Source of the DNA: Micromonospora sp045209745
GTDB taxonomy: Bacteria > Actinomycetota > Actinomycetes > Mycobacteriales > Micromonosporaceae
Assembly (NCBI RefSeq): GCF_045209745.1
Contig: NZ_CP109273.1
Span: forward strand, 3,038,001-3,102,000
Reading direction: 5' to 3'
Length of the DNA stretch: 64,000 nt
Below are positions 37,032 to 45,023 of the stretch, one piece after another. The notes under the pieces were generated by a model. That model was not told where the DNA came from and searched no databases. It saw only the letters and a program-made list of their open reading frames with translations. The stretch's first letter is position 1; each line of letters opens with the position of its first letter. The position numbers were made by a program, and so were the translations under genes.

Positions 37032-38398
37032 CCAGCAACCCCAACCCGCAGTCGGGCTCCCCGGACAAGGAGCCGGCGAGCGAGGCGCAGGCCGCGCAGA
37101 ACGCGCTCGGCAACACCGAACGGGCCGAGTTGGCGACCGAGCCGAGCCGCTCGGCGCCAGAGCCCGAGTCGGAGCCGAAGCCGAGCCTCGGCCGGTTGTT
37201 CCTGGACAACCTCTGGGCGGCCAACACCTTCACGGTGACGCTGTTGTCGTTGGTGCTGGCGATCGTGGTCGGCGCGGTGCTGATGATCATTTCTGATCCG
37301 ACGGTGCTCTCCACCTACTCCTACATCACCTCCCGCCCGTCCGACGCGCTCAATTCCAGTTGGACGCTGGTCAGCGAGGCGTACGCGAACCTCTTCAAGG
37401 GCTCGGTCTTCGACCCCGAAGCGTTCTCCGGCTGGCTGAACGGCACCAACAGCTGGGTGGCCGTGCTCGCGCCGATCTCCGAGACGCTCACCTACGCCGC
37501 GCCGCTGGTCTTCACCGGCCTGTCGGTGGCGCTGGCCTTCCGTGGCGGCATGTTCAACATCGGCGCCCAGGGTCAGGCCACCATCGGCGTGATCATGGCG
37601 GCGCTGGCCGGTTTCCTGCTGCCACTGCCGCCCGGGCTGCACCTGCTGGTGGCGGTGCTGGCCGGCGCCCTGGGCGGGGCGATCTGGGGTTTCATCCCCG
37701 GCATCCTCAAGGCCCGTGCCGGCGCGCACGAGGTGATCAACACGATCATGCTCAACTACGTCGCCATGTACTTCCTCACCTGGCTGATCGTGCAGAACGG
37801 CGTGCAGGATCCGACCCGTACGGACGCGATCAGCAGGGCGGCGGACACCTCTGCCCAGCTGCCCCGACTCCTCGGCGACAACCTGCGGGTGCACGCCGGC
37901 ATCCTGCTCGCCGTGCTGGCCACCTGGGCGGTCGCCTGGCTGCTGAACCGCTCGACGCTCGGCTTCGAGCTGCGCGCGGTCGGCGCCAACCCGGACGCCG
38001 CCCGCACCGCCGGCATCAGCGTCACGCGGACGTACATCCTGATCATGGTTTTCGCCGGCATCCTGGCGGGCCTCGGCGGCTCGAACATGGTGCTCGGCTC
38101 CACCGCCAGCGCGTTGACCCCGCTGGTGGTCGCGCAGATCGGCTTCGACGGCATCCTGGTGGCGCTGCTCGGTCGGGTGAAGCCCTGGGGGGTGTTGCTG
38201 GCCGCGCTGCTGTTCGGGGCGCTTCAGGCCGGTGGCAACCGGATGCAGTCGTACTCCGGGATCTCGCTGGAGCTGGTGACCGTGCTCCAGGCGCTGATCG
38301 TCATCTTCATCGCCGCGCCGGCCCTGGTGAAGGCGATCTTCCAGCTCCGGGCCGCGCGAGCCGCCCGGTTGCAGACGAGCCTGGCGAAGGGCTGGTAA
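37028..38398 (+). CDS. ABC transporter permease (nucleoside, first subunit)
   Basis: A 456-residue permease of the BPD_transp_2 (branched-chain/ribose/nucleoside) type. About 55 N-terminal residues are polar and low-complexity, then some ten hydrophobic helices follow. GGMFNIGAQGQATIG near residue 178 and FELRAVGANPDAARTAGI near residue 315 are the family motifs. Overlaps the ATPase gene by ATGA and is followed after three bases by the second permease. Forms the membrane heterodimer with it. Confidence 0.93.
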   Translation: MTSNPNPQSGSPDKEPASEAQAAQNALGNTERAELATEPSRSAPEPESEPKPSLGRLFLDNLWAANTFTVTLLSLVLAIVVGAVLMIISDPTVLSTYSYITSRPSDALNSSWTLVSEAYANLFKGSVFDPEAFSGWLNGTNSWVAVLAPISETLTYAAPLVFTGLSVALAFRGGMFNIGAQGQATIGVIMAALAGFLLPLPPGLHLLVAVLAGALGGAIWGFIPGILKARAGAHEVINTIMLNYVAMYFLTWLIVQNGVQDPTRTDAISRAADTSAQLPRLLGDNLRVHAGILLAVLATWAVAWLLNRSTLGFELRAVGANPDAARTAGISVTRTYILIMVFAGILAGLGGSNMVLGSTASALTPLVVAQIGFDGILVALLGRVKPWGVLLAALLFGALQAGGNRMQSYSGISLELVTVLQALIVIFIAAPALVKAIFQLRAARAARLQTSLAKGW

Positions 38399-38401
38399 CT
38401 C

Positions 38402-39682
38402 ATGTCCACCATGGCTGTCCCCGACATCGCGGTCGCCCCGGTCGACGAGGGCTTCTGGACCCGTAGCCGCAAGGTCGGCCTCATGCTGCTGGGGCTGGGC
38501 CTGCTGGCCGCGGTGCTCTTCGGCGCGCTCGCCACCGACCAGCAGGCCCGGTTCACGCTCAGCGAGGACGCGGCCGGCGCCGCATTGGAGATCAACGGCA
38601 CGATCGGGGCGGTCCTGTTCGGGATCATCGCGATTGCCGCCGGAGCGGCGCTGCTCGCCGGCGTACCGAAGCGGTGGTTCCTGCCCGTGCTCGGCGTCGG
38701 GCTCGTCGGCTTCGTGCTCTCGTTCCTCTGCTGGCAGGTCTCCGCCGCACCGGCCGGGCAGAACTTCATGCCGCTGGTCAACATCATCCGGGGCACGTTC
38801 ATCCTGGCCCTGCCGCTGATCTTCGGTGCGCTCGCCGGGGTGCTCTGCGAGCGGTCCGGTGTGGTCAACGTGGCCATCGAGGGCCAACTGCTGATGGGCG
38901 CCTTCAGCGGCGCGCTCTTCGGCAGCATCTCCGGCAGCGTCTGGGTGGGTCTTGTCGCCGCCGCCCTCGGCGGCGCGTTCATCTCGCTGCTGCTGGCCGT
39001 CTTCGCCATCCGCTACCTGGTCGACCAGGTCGTCATGGGCATCGTGCTGAACCTGCTGGCGGTCGGCGTCACCGGCTTCCTCTACGAGCGGCTGATGCAG
39101 ACCGACGCGGCGAAATACAACAGCGCGCCCCGCTTCAGCAACTGGGAGATCCCGCTGCTGAAGGACATTCCGGTGCTCGGGCCGGCGCTGTTCCGCGGCA
39201 ACATCTTCCTCTACGTCGGGCTGCTGCTGGTGCTGGTGATCCACATCGGGCTGTTCCGCACCCGGTGGGGCCTGCGTACCCGCTCGGTCGGCGAGCACCC
39301 GGTCGCCGCCGACACGCTCGGCGTCAAGGTGCTGCGGGTGCGTTACCGCAACGTGCTGCTGGCCGGCGTGGTCGCCGGCATCGGCGGCGCGTCCTACACG
39401 CTGGCGCTCTACTCATTCACCAAGAACATGATCGGCGGCAAGGGCTTCATCGCACTTGCCGCGCTGATCTTCGGCCGCTGGAACCCGACCGGTGCGCTGC
39501 TTGCCGCGCTCTTCTTCGGTTTCGCCGACCAGCTCGCCACCTACCTGGGCGCGATCAGCAGCTCCATTCCCAGCCAGTTCCTGGCCATGCTGCCCTACCT
39601 GGCGACCATCCTGGCGGTCGCCGGGCTGGTCGGCCGGGTCCGGGCACCGGCCGCCGACGGCAAGCCGTACATCAAGGGCTGA
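38402..39682 (+). CDS. ABC transporter permease (nucleoside, second subunit)
   Basis: A 426-residue permease with about ten hydrophobic helices. CERSGVVNVAIEGQLLMGA near residue 156 and LRTRSVGEHPVAADTLGV near residue 290 match the YufQ/NupQ branch of BPD_transp_2. It lies three bases behind the first permease. With the Bmp lipoprotein and the double ATPase it completes a nucleoside importer. The region behind it carries a hairpin and a G-tract before the cytidine deaminase gene. Confidence 0.93.
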   Translation: MSTMAVPDIAVAPVDEGFWTRSRKVGLMLLGLGLLAAVLFGALATDQQARFTLSEDAAGAALEINGTIGAVLFGIIAIAAGAALLAGVPKRWFLPVLGVGLVGFVLSFLCWQVSAAPAGQNFMPLVNIIRGTFILALPLIFGALAGVLCERSGVVNVAIEGQLLMGAFSGALFGSISGSVWVGLVAAALGGAFISLLLAVFAIRYLVDQVVMGIVLNLLAVGVTGFLYERLMQTDAAKYNSAPRFSNWEIPLLKDIPVLGPALFRGNIFLYVGLLLVLVIHIGLFRTRWGLRTRSVGEHPVAADTLGVKVLRVRYRNVLLAGVVAGIGGASYTLALYSFTKNMIGGKGFIALAALIFGRWNPTGALLAALFFGFADQLATYLGAISSSIPSQFLAMLPYLATILAVAGLVGRVRAPAADGKPYIKG

Positions 39683-39713
39683 CCCCGGACCCTCCCCGGG
39701 GGACCGCTGACCT

Positions 39714-39777
39714 CGTCGATCTAGGGCGAATCGTCGTGGCTAGAGATCAACTGGCCGCGATATGCCCTAGATCGACG
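39714..39777. repeat. Long hairpin with AGATC-containing arms
   Basis: Perfect 14-bp outer stem CGTCGATCTAGGGC/GCCCTAGATCGACG enclosing 36 bases that pair weakly (TCG/CGA, GTGGC/GCCGC). It lies 31 bases after the second permease stop and may terminate the transporter operon. Confidence 0.7.
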
Positions 39778-39778
39778 C

Positions 39779-39806
39779 GGGGTGGGGGTGGGGGTGGGGG
39801 TGGGGT
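39779..39806 (+). other. G-quadruplex-forming tract upstream of cdd
   Basis: Five runs of four to five G separated by single T bases (GGGGTGGGGGTGGGGG and onward). This is a textbook pattern for a very stable parallel quadruplex, on the coding strand 40-67 bases before the cdd ATG, directly behind a long hairpin. Confidence 0.8.
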
Positions 39807-39845
39807 ACCCGTGCCATGCCTGGGCTACTTCGGGAGAATGATGGG

Positions 39846-40556
39846 ATGACCGAGATTGACTGGGCGCGGTTGCGCGCCGCCGCCACCGACGCGATGCGGC
39901 ACGCCTACGCGCCGTACTCGACGTTCCCGGTCGGCGCGGCCGCGCTGGTCGACGACGGCCGCGTGGTGGTCGGCTGCAACGTGGAGAACGCGGCGTACGG
40001 GGTGACGCTCTGCGCCGAGTGCGGCGTGGTTTCGAGCCTGCACGCCACCGGCGGCGGACGACTCGTCGCGCTCTCCTGCGTCGATGCCACCGGCGAGCCG
40101 CTGATGCCGTGTGGCCGCTGTCGGCAGCTGCTCTGGGAGCATGGCGGGCCGGAGTGCCTGATCGAGAGCAAGACCCGCCCGCTGCGGATGGCCGAGTTGC
40201 TGCCGTACGCCTTTGGCGTGGAGGACCTGGAAGCCGTGACCGGGGAGATGCCGGTGCCGGTGGTCCCGGAGCGGCTGGCCGCCTGGCGGGGGTGCGGGAC
40301 CGTCTTCGTGCACCCGGACATGTCCGCTGGTCAGCAGGTCTGGACCGCGTACTGGGAACGGTCGGCCGGAGACGACGCCGGCGCCGAGACCGGGGTGCTG
40401 GAGGAGGCGCCGAGCTGGGACGACCCGGCCGAGGCGATCACCTGGGGACTGGCGCGATCGCCCCGGGTGGTCGTGGTGGACGCGACCGGCACCATCTTCT
40501 GGGCCGGCGAGGGTGAGCCGCCGATGGAGATCCCTGTTCGCTGGTCTGCTGGCTGA
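39846..40556 (+). CDS. cdd: Cytidine deaminase with an extra C-terminal domain
   Basis: A 236-residue protein. Residues 1-130 are a standard homotetrameric-type cytidine deaminase: the catalytic CAE at 56-58 and the zinc cysteines of PCGRC at 89 and 92. The usual protein ends near residue 130; here ~100 further residues continue (from about VPERLAAWRGC to EIPVRW) with no sign of a frameshift and no domain I recognise. It deaminates cytidine and deoxycytidine to uridines. ATG at 39846 starts MTEIDWARLR. The extension and a constant-loop hairpin behind the stop are unusual. Confidence 0.92.
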   Translation: MTEIDWARLRAAATDAMRHAYAPYSTFPVGAAALVDDGRVVVGCNVENAAYGVTLCAECGVVSSLHATGGGRLVALSCVDATGEPLMPCGRCRQLLWEHGGPECLIESKTRPLRMAELLPYAFGVEDLEAVTGEMPVPVVPERLAAWRGCGTVFVHPDMSAGQQVWTAYWERSAGDDAGAETGVLEEAPSWDDPAEAITWGLARSPRVVVVDATGTIFWAGEGEPPMEIPVRWSAG

Positions 40557-40562
40557 GCTTTG

Positions 40563-40636
40563 GGGATTGGGCCGACCGTGCCCGGCGGAGGGATCAAGCC
40601 TGACCGCCCGGAGCCGGGCACGGTCGGCCCGATCCC
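40563..40636. repeat. Constant-loop hairpin element, copy 2
   Basis: A 23-bp stem (40563-40585 with 40614-40636, one G-T pair; arm contains GGGCCGACCGTGCCCGG) around a 28-base loop containing GATCAAGCCTGACCGCC. The loop differs from that of copy 3 (63259-63286) at a single base, whereas the stem sequence is unrelated. It lies seven bases after the cdd stop and before deoA. Confidence 0.9.
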
Positions 40637-40689
40637 TCGTGCCTACGGTCCGTGGGTCGGATCCGCATACGACTAGAAAAGATCTTCTG

Positions 40690-41970
40690 ATGAGTGCTTT
40701 TGCTGCTGTTGACGTCATCCGGGTCAAGCGGGATGGGGGTGTGCTGTCGGACGCGCAGATCGACTGGGTGGTCGACGCGTACACCCGGGGGGTTGTCGCC
40801 GACGAGCAGATGTCCGCGCTGGCAATGGCGATCCTGCTCAACGGCATGACCGGGCCGGAGATCGCCCGGTGGACCGCCGCGATGATCGCCAGCGGTGAGC
40901 GGCTGGACCTCTCGGCGGTACGCCGGCCGACGGTCGACAAGCACTCCACCGGCGGCGTCGGCGACAAGATCACTCTGCCGCTCACCCCGCTGGTGGCGGC
41001 GTGCGGTGCAGCGGTACCACAGTTGAGCGGTCGGGGTCTCGGGCACACCGGCGGCACATTGGACAAGTTGGAGTCCATTCCGGGCTGGCGGGCCACGGTG
41101 CGCAACGACGAGTTCATCGCCCAGCTGGACGAGGTCGGCGCGGTGATCTGCGCGGCCGGTGCCGGGCTCGCCCCCGCCGACCGCAAGCTGTACGCGCTGC
41201 GCGACGTGACCGGCACCGTGGAGGCCATCCCGCTGATCGCCAGCTCGATCATGAGCAAGAAGATCGCCGAGGGCACAGGTGCGCTGGTCCTCGACGTCAA
41301 GGTCGGCTCGGGTGCCTTCATGAAGTCCGTCGACCAGGCCCGCGAGTTGGCTCGCACCATGGTCGAGTTGGGTGGCGCGCACGGCGTGCGGACGGTCGCT
41401 CTGCTCACCGACATGTCCACCCCGCTCGGCCTGGCGATCGGCAACGCGGTCGAGGTTACCGAGTCGGTCGAGGTGCTGGCCGGTGGTGGGCCGGCCGACG
41501 TGGTGGAGCTGACGCTTGCCCTGGCCCGGGAGATGCTCGACGCCGCCGGCCTGCCGCACGCCGATCCGGCGGCGGCGCTGCGGGACGGCCGGGCGATGGA
41601 CTCCTGGCGGGCGATGATCCGGGCGCAGGGTGGCGACCCGGATGCGCCGATGCCAGAGGCCGCCGAGGTCGAGGTGGTCCGTGCCGGGCAGGACGGGCAC
41701 GTCGCGGCCATCGACGCGTACGCCATGGGTGTTGCGGCGTGGCGGCTCGGCGCGGGTCGGGCCCGCAAGGAGGACCCGGTCAGCGTGCCGGCCGGTGTGG
41801 TGTTGCACAAGCGACCGGGCGACGCGGTGCGGGCCGGTGACCCCCTCTACGAGCTGCGGGCCGAGGACGCGACGCGGATTCCGGCGGCGCTGGCCGAGGC
41901 TGCCGACGCGGTGCGGATCGTGCCGACGGCTCCGGCGTCGACGCCGCTGGTCATCGAGCGCATCGGCTGA
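40690..41970 (+). CDS. deoA: Thymidine phosphorylase
   Basis: A 426-residue pyrimidine-nucleoside phosphorylase cleaving thymidine or deoxyuridine to base and deoxyribose-1-phosphate. The signature KHSTGGVGDK begins at residue 84, with SGRGLGHTGGTLDKLE following and the C-terminal PYNP domain from about residue 345. ATG at 40690 is the first start giving the family N-terminus (VIRVKRDGGVLSD). It follows cdd, so deaminated deoxycytidine could be degraded in sequence. Confidence 0.96.
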   Translation: MSAFAAVDVIRVKRDGGVLSDAQIDWVVDAYTRGVVADEQMSALAMAILLNGMTGPEIARWTAAMIASGERLDLSAVRRPTVDKHSTGGVGDKITLPLTPLVAACGAAVPQLSGRGLGHTGGTLDKLESIPGWRATVRNDEFIAQLDEVGAVICAAGAGLAPADRKLYALRDVTGTVEAIPLIASSIMSKKIAEGTGALVLDVKVGSGAFMKSVDQARELARTMVELGGAHGVRTVALLTDMSTPLGLAIGNAVEVTESVEVLAGGGPADVVELTLALAREMLDAAGLPHADPAAALRDGRAMDSWRAMIRAQGGDPDAPMPEAAEVEVVRAGQDGHVAAIDAYAMGVAAWRLGAGRARKEDPVSVPAGVVLHKRPGDAVRAGDPLYELRAEDATRIPAALAEAADAVRIVPTAPASTPLVIERIG

Positions 41971-42081
41971 TCGAACGGGGGGTCGGGGTGGCGTGGTGCC
42001 GATCACCTGGGAGCGCTATTGTCGCAGGCCAAGGGGGGACAACCGGCCTTGAGCCGGCGCGAGCAGACAGGAAGATCCGCC

Positions 42082-42762
42082 GTGAGCGTTGCTGCCCCCG
42101 ACCCACGTGAGGTGCGCGAGGCGAGCCTGGACGAGCTGTCCCGGCTCGGCCTGCCGTTGCCGCCGGCCCAGTTCCCGCTCGTCTGGGAGCCGGGTGACGA
42201 GATCGAACTGCGCCCCACGGTGGAGATCGAGGCGCGGATCGCCGTGCTGCACCTCATCCTGGCCCGCTGTTTCGGGATGCCCCCGCAGTCGGCGATGAGT
42301 TGGCTGCTCGGTTCGCACCTGGTCGAGATGGTCACCCCACCGGAGTGGCAGTTCGTGATGGGCGGCAAGGGCGACCACCGCTCGTTCGTGCTGCACCACG
42401 ACGCGCTGTTCGCGCTGGCCTGGGTGCTCGGGTTGAGCAAGCAGCTCGACCCCACCCTGGCCGTCGACGAACGGCTGGTCGAACGGCTGCCGCACCTCGC
42501 CGAGGGGGAGACGTTTCCGCACTGGCGTTCCCGGATCCTCGCGGCGCCGCAGCACCCGGCCGACGCGGCTGCCCTGCTCGACCTGCACTACTGCCTGGAC
42601 TGGGCGTACCTGGAGACCGAGCGCAGCGGCCGGCCGGTGCCGGGCCTGATCGACGCGAATGCGATCGGGCAGCGGCGCTGGGCACTGGAGTGGGCGGTGA
42701 TCCTGCGCGGGCCCTACCACGATGAGCCGCCCGGCTGGGAAGAGGTCGACCTCTCCACCTGA
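42082..42762 (+). CDS. DUF4272-like protein
   Basis: A 226-residue soluble protein. The central block, IAVLHLILARCFGMPPQSAM with later HHDALFALAWVLGL, resembles the DUF4272 family of unknown function. GTG at 42082 is used, with AGGAAGA upstream; an in-frame TTG 63 bases earlier is less likely. It sits between deoA and an rRNA methyltransferase on the opposite strand (18 bases between stop codons) and has no evident link to nucleosides. Confidence 0.75.
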   Translation: MSVAAPDPREVREASLDELSRLGLPLPPAQFPLVWEPGDEIELRPTVEIEARIAVLHLILARCFGMPPQSAMSWLLGSHLVEMVTPPEWQFVMGGKGDHRSFVLHHDALFALAWVLGLSKQLDPTLAVDERLVERLPHLAEGETFPHWRSRILAAPQHPADAAALLDLHYCLDWAYLETERSGRPVPGLIDANAIGQRRWALEWAVILRGPYHDEPPGWEEVDLST

Positions 42763-42780
42763 GCTCAGCGGAGCCTGAGC

Positions 42781-43836
42781 TCAGCGGGGTCGGTACGCGT
42801 CCACTCGAACCGCCACGGTCACCCGGACCGGCTCGGGCAGTGCGGCCAGCCGGGCGGCGAGGGCGCCCGGGTCGGTGTGCCAGGCGCTCGGGCCCATCCC
42901 GACCAGGCTGGCGGCCTCCGCTCGGTGCAGGGCCAGCTCCGCCCGGTGCACCGCCGAGCTGACCGGTGTGAAGTGTCCTCCCAGGCTGCCGGCCACCCGG
43001 TCCGCCTTGTCCGGGTCCACCCGCAGCAGGTCGAGGGCATCCACCAGCTCGGTGAGATGGTCGGTGTCGGGCGTGACCACCAGTAGCGTGCCGGCCGGGT
43101 CGAGCACCCGGTGGAACTCCGGGCCGTTGCGCGGTGCGAAGACGTTCAGCAGCACGGCGGTCGAGGCGTCTGCCAGCGGCAACCGTTGCCAGGTGTCGGC
43201 GAGCGCCGCGGCGGCCCGGGGATGCGCGCGGGCCGCGCGGCGCAGCGCCGGCTTGGACACGTCCAGGGCCAGACCCACCGCGTCCGGCAACGCCGCCAGC
43301 ACCGCGCCGAGATACCGGCCGGTGCCGGCGCCGGCATCCACCACCAGGGGGTACGCCCCGAAGCCCGGCGCCGTCGGGTCGACCCGTACCTCTGCTGTTG
43401 GATCCTTTGCTCTGCTTACCCCGACGCAACAGTTCGGCCCGGTCGCCGTTGCGTCGGTTGAAGCAGAGCAAAGGGCGGGCGGGGGAGGTCCCGGGGGCGG
43501 CGCGGCCGTTGCCCTGAGCCGGGCGGCGGCCTGCGTCGCGGCGTCGGCGAGGGCGCCCGAGATGACGTCGTAGTGCCCGGCGGCGAGGAAGTCCGCCCGC
43601 GCGGCGACCATCTCAGCGGTGTCACCGACGTGTGGGGCGCGACCCGCGAGCAGGTTGACGTAGCCCTGGCGGGCGATGTCGAAGCTGTGTCGGCGCGGGC
43701 AGCGCAGGGCCCTCGTGTCCGTGGCCTGCCCCAGCGGTTCGCCGCAGACCGGGCAGCGCAGCCGGTCGACGATGCGAGGGTCCACGCTCAGGTCGCCGGG
43801 CGCTGTCGAGGGCGGGGAGCCCGTCCGTCCAGCCAC
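42781..43836 (-). CDS. 23S rRNA guanine-N1 methyltransferase (RlmA/TlrB type) with an internal hairpin insertion
   Basis: A 351-residue SAM methyltransferase. The N-terminal zinc ribbon (CPVC at residues 28-31 and LRCPRRHSFD) and QGYVNLL identify the RlmA family, which methylates G745 or G748 in 23S rRNA; the G748 enzyme gives tylosin-type macrolide resistance. The SAM loop is VVDAGAGTGRYL near residue 165. Residues ~121-145 are encoded by a 71-base palindromic hairpin and do not fit the family; the frame stays open through it. GTG at 43836 is the start. Confidence 0.85.
   Translation of the reverse strand: MAGRTGSPPSTAPGDLSVDPRIVDRLRCPVCGEPLGQATDTRALRCPRRHSFDIARQGYVNLLAGRAPHVGDTAEMVAARADFLAAGHYDVISGALADAATQAAARLRATAAPPPGPPPPALCSASTDATATGPNCCVGVSRAKDPTAEVRVDPTAPGFGAYPLVVDAGAGTGRYLGAVLAALPDAVGLALDVSKPALRRAARAHPRAAAALADTWQRLPLADASTAVLLNVFAPRNGPEFHRVLDPAGTLLVVTPDTDHLTELVDALDLLRVDPDKADRVAGSLGGHFTPVSSAVHRAELALHRAEAASLVGMGPSAWHTDPGALAARLAALPEPVRVTVAVRVDAYRPR
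43404..43474. repeat. Palindromic element inside the rRNA methyltransferase gene
   Basis: Outer arms CCTTTGCTCTGCTT/AAGCAGAGCAAAGG (14 bp), a 3x3 internal loop, inner arms CCGACGCAAC/GTTGCGTCGG (10 bp) and a 17-base loop; all 24 pairs are perfect. It lies wholly within the coding sequence on the minus strand and is translated without a stop. Confidence 0.9.
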
Positions 43837-43944
43837 CGTGGCGCGTCCATGCCGCCCAGCTTAGCCGCCTGGTTGACGTGTCATCGAAATGCCCGGATGA
43901 GCGGCCTGCTCGGCCGGGCAGAGCGGGTTGACTAGGGTCTGAGC

Positions 43945-45018
43945 ATGGTCGCAACTATCCAGTACGAGGACATCGTCAAGGTTCCGAAGGCGCTGCTGCA
44001 CGACCACCTTGACGGCGGGCTGCGGCCGGCGACGATCGTCGACCTGGCCGTCGAGGTGGGCCACGAGCTGCCCACCACCGATCCGGAGGCGCTCGGACGC
44101 TGGTTCGTGGACGCGGCCGACTCCGGCTCGCTGGAGCGTTACCTTGAGACGTTCGCGCACACCGTGGCGGTCATGCAGACCGCGCCCGCGCTGCGTCGGG
44201 TGGCCCGGGAGTGCGCGCTGGACCTGGCCGCGGACGGAGTGGTCTACGCCGAGGTGCGCTTTGCCCCGGAACAGCACCTGGAGCAGGACCTCAGCCTGGA
44301 CGAGGTGGTCGAGGCGGTGTTGGCCGGGTTCGCCGAAGGCACCGCCCAGGCTGTCGAGGCGGGCCTGACCATCCGGGTGGGCACACTGCTCACCGCGATG
44401 CGGCACGCCGCCCGTTCCCAGGAGATCGCCGAGCTGGCCGTGCGGCACCGGGACGCCGGTGTGGTCGGCTTCGACATCGCCGGCGCCGAGGCGGGCTTCC
44501 CGCCCACCCGGCACCTGGACGCCTTCGAGTACCTGCAGCGGGAAAACTTCCACTTCACCATCCACGCCGGCGAGGCGTTCGGTCTGCCGTCGATCTGGCA
44601 GGCGATCCAGTGGTGCGGAGCGGACCGGCTCGGCCACGGCGTGCGGATCGTCGACGACATCGCTCCCGACGGCGCGCTCGGCCGGCTGGCCGCGTACGTC
44701 CGGGACAAGCGGATCCCCCTGGAGCTGTGCCCCTCGTCGAACGTGCAGACCGGCGCGGTGGCCTCGATCGCGGACCACCCGATCGGCCTGCTGCGGGACC
44801 TGCGGTTCCGGGCCACCGTCAACACCGACAACCGGCTGATGAGCGGCACCTCGATGTCGCGGGAGATGTCGCTGCTGGTGGACACGTTCGGCTACGGCTG
44901 GAAGGAGCTGCAGTGGTTCACGATCAACGCGATGAAGAGCGCCTTCATCCCGTTCGACGAGCGGCTGCGGATCATCGATGAGGTGATCAAGCCGGCGTAC
45001 GCCAAGCTGCTGGCCTGA
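43945..45018 (+). CDS. add: Adenosine deaminase
   Basis: A 357-residue zinc hydrolase converting adenosine to inosine. HDHLDGGL carries metal ligands His19 and His21; HAGEAFGLPS, LGHGVRIVDD and NTDNRLMSGTS supply the remaining ligands and catalytic Glu. ATG at 43945 starts MVATIQYED. It belongs to the purine side of the nucleoside-salvage group that begins with the transporter at 34 kb, although it is separated from deoA by two genes. Confidence 0.96.
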   Translation: MVATIQYEDIVKVPKALLHDHLDGGLRPATIVDLAVEVGHELPTTDPEALGRWFVDAADSGSLERYLETFAHTVAVMQTAPALRRVARECALDLAADGVVYAEVRFAPEQHLEQDLSLDEVVEAVLAGFAEGTAQAVEAGLTIRVGTLLTAMRHAARSQEIAELAVRHRDAGVVGFDIAGAEAGFPPTRHLDAFEYLQRENFHFTIHAGEAFGLPSIWQAIQWCGADRLGHGVRIVDDIAPDGALGRLAAYVRDKRIPLELCPSSNVQTGAVASIADHPIGLLRDLRFRATVNTDNRLMSGTSMSREMSLLVDTFGYGWKELQWFTINAMKSAFIPFDERLRIIDEVIKPAYAKLLA

Positions 45019-45023
45019 CCTCC

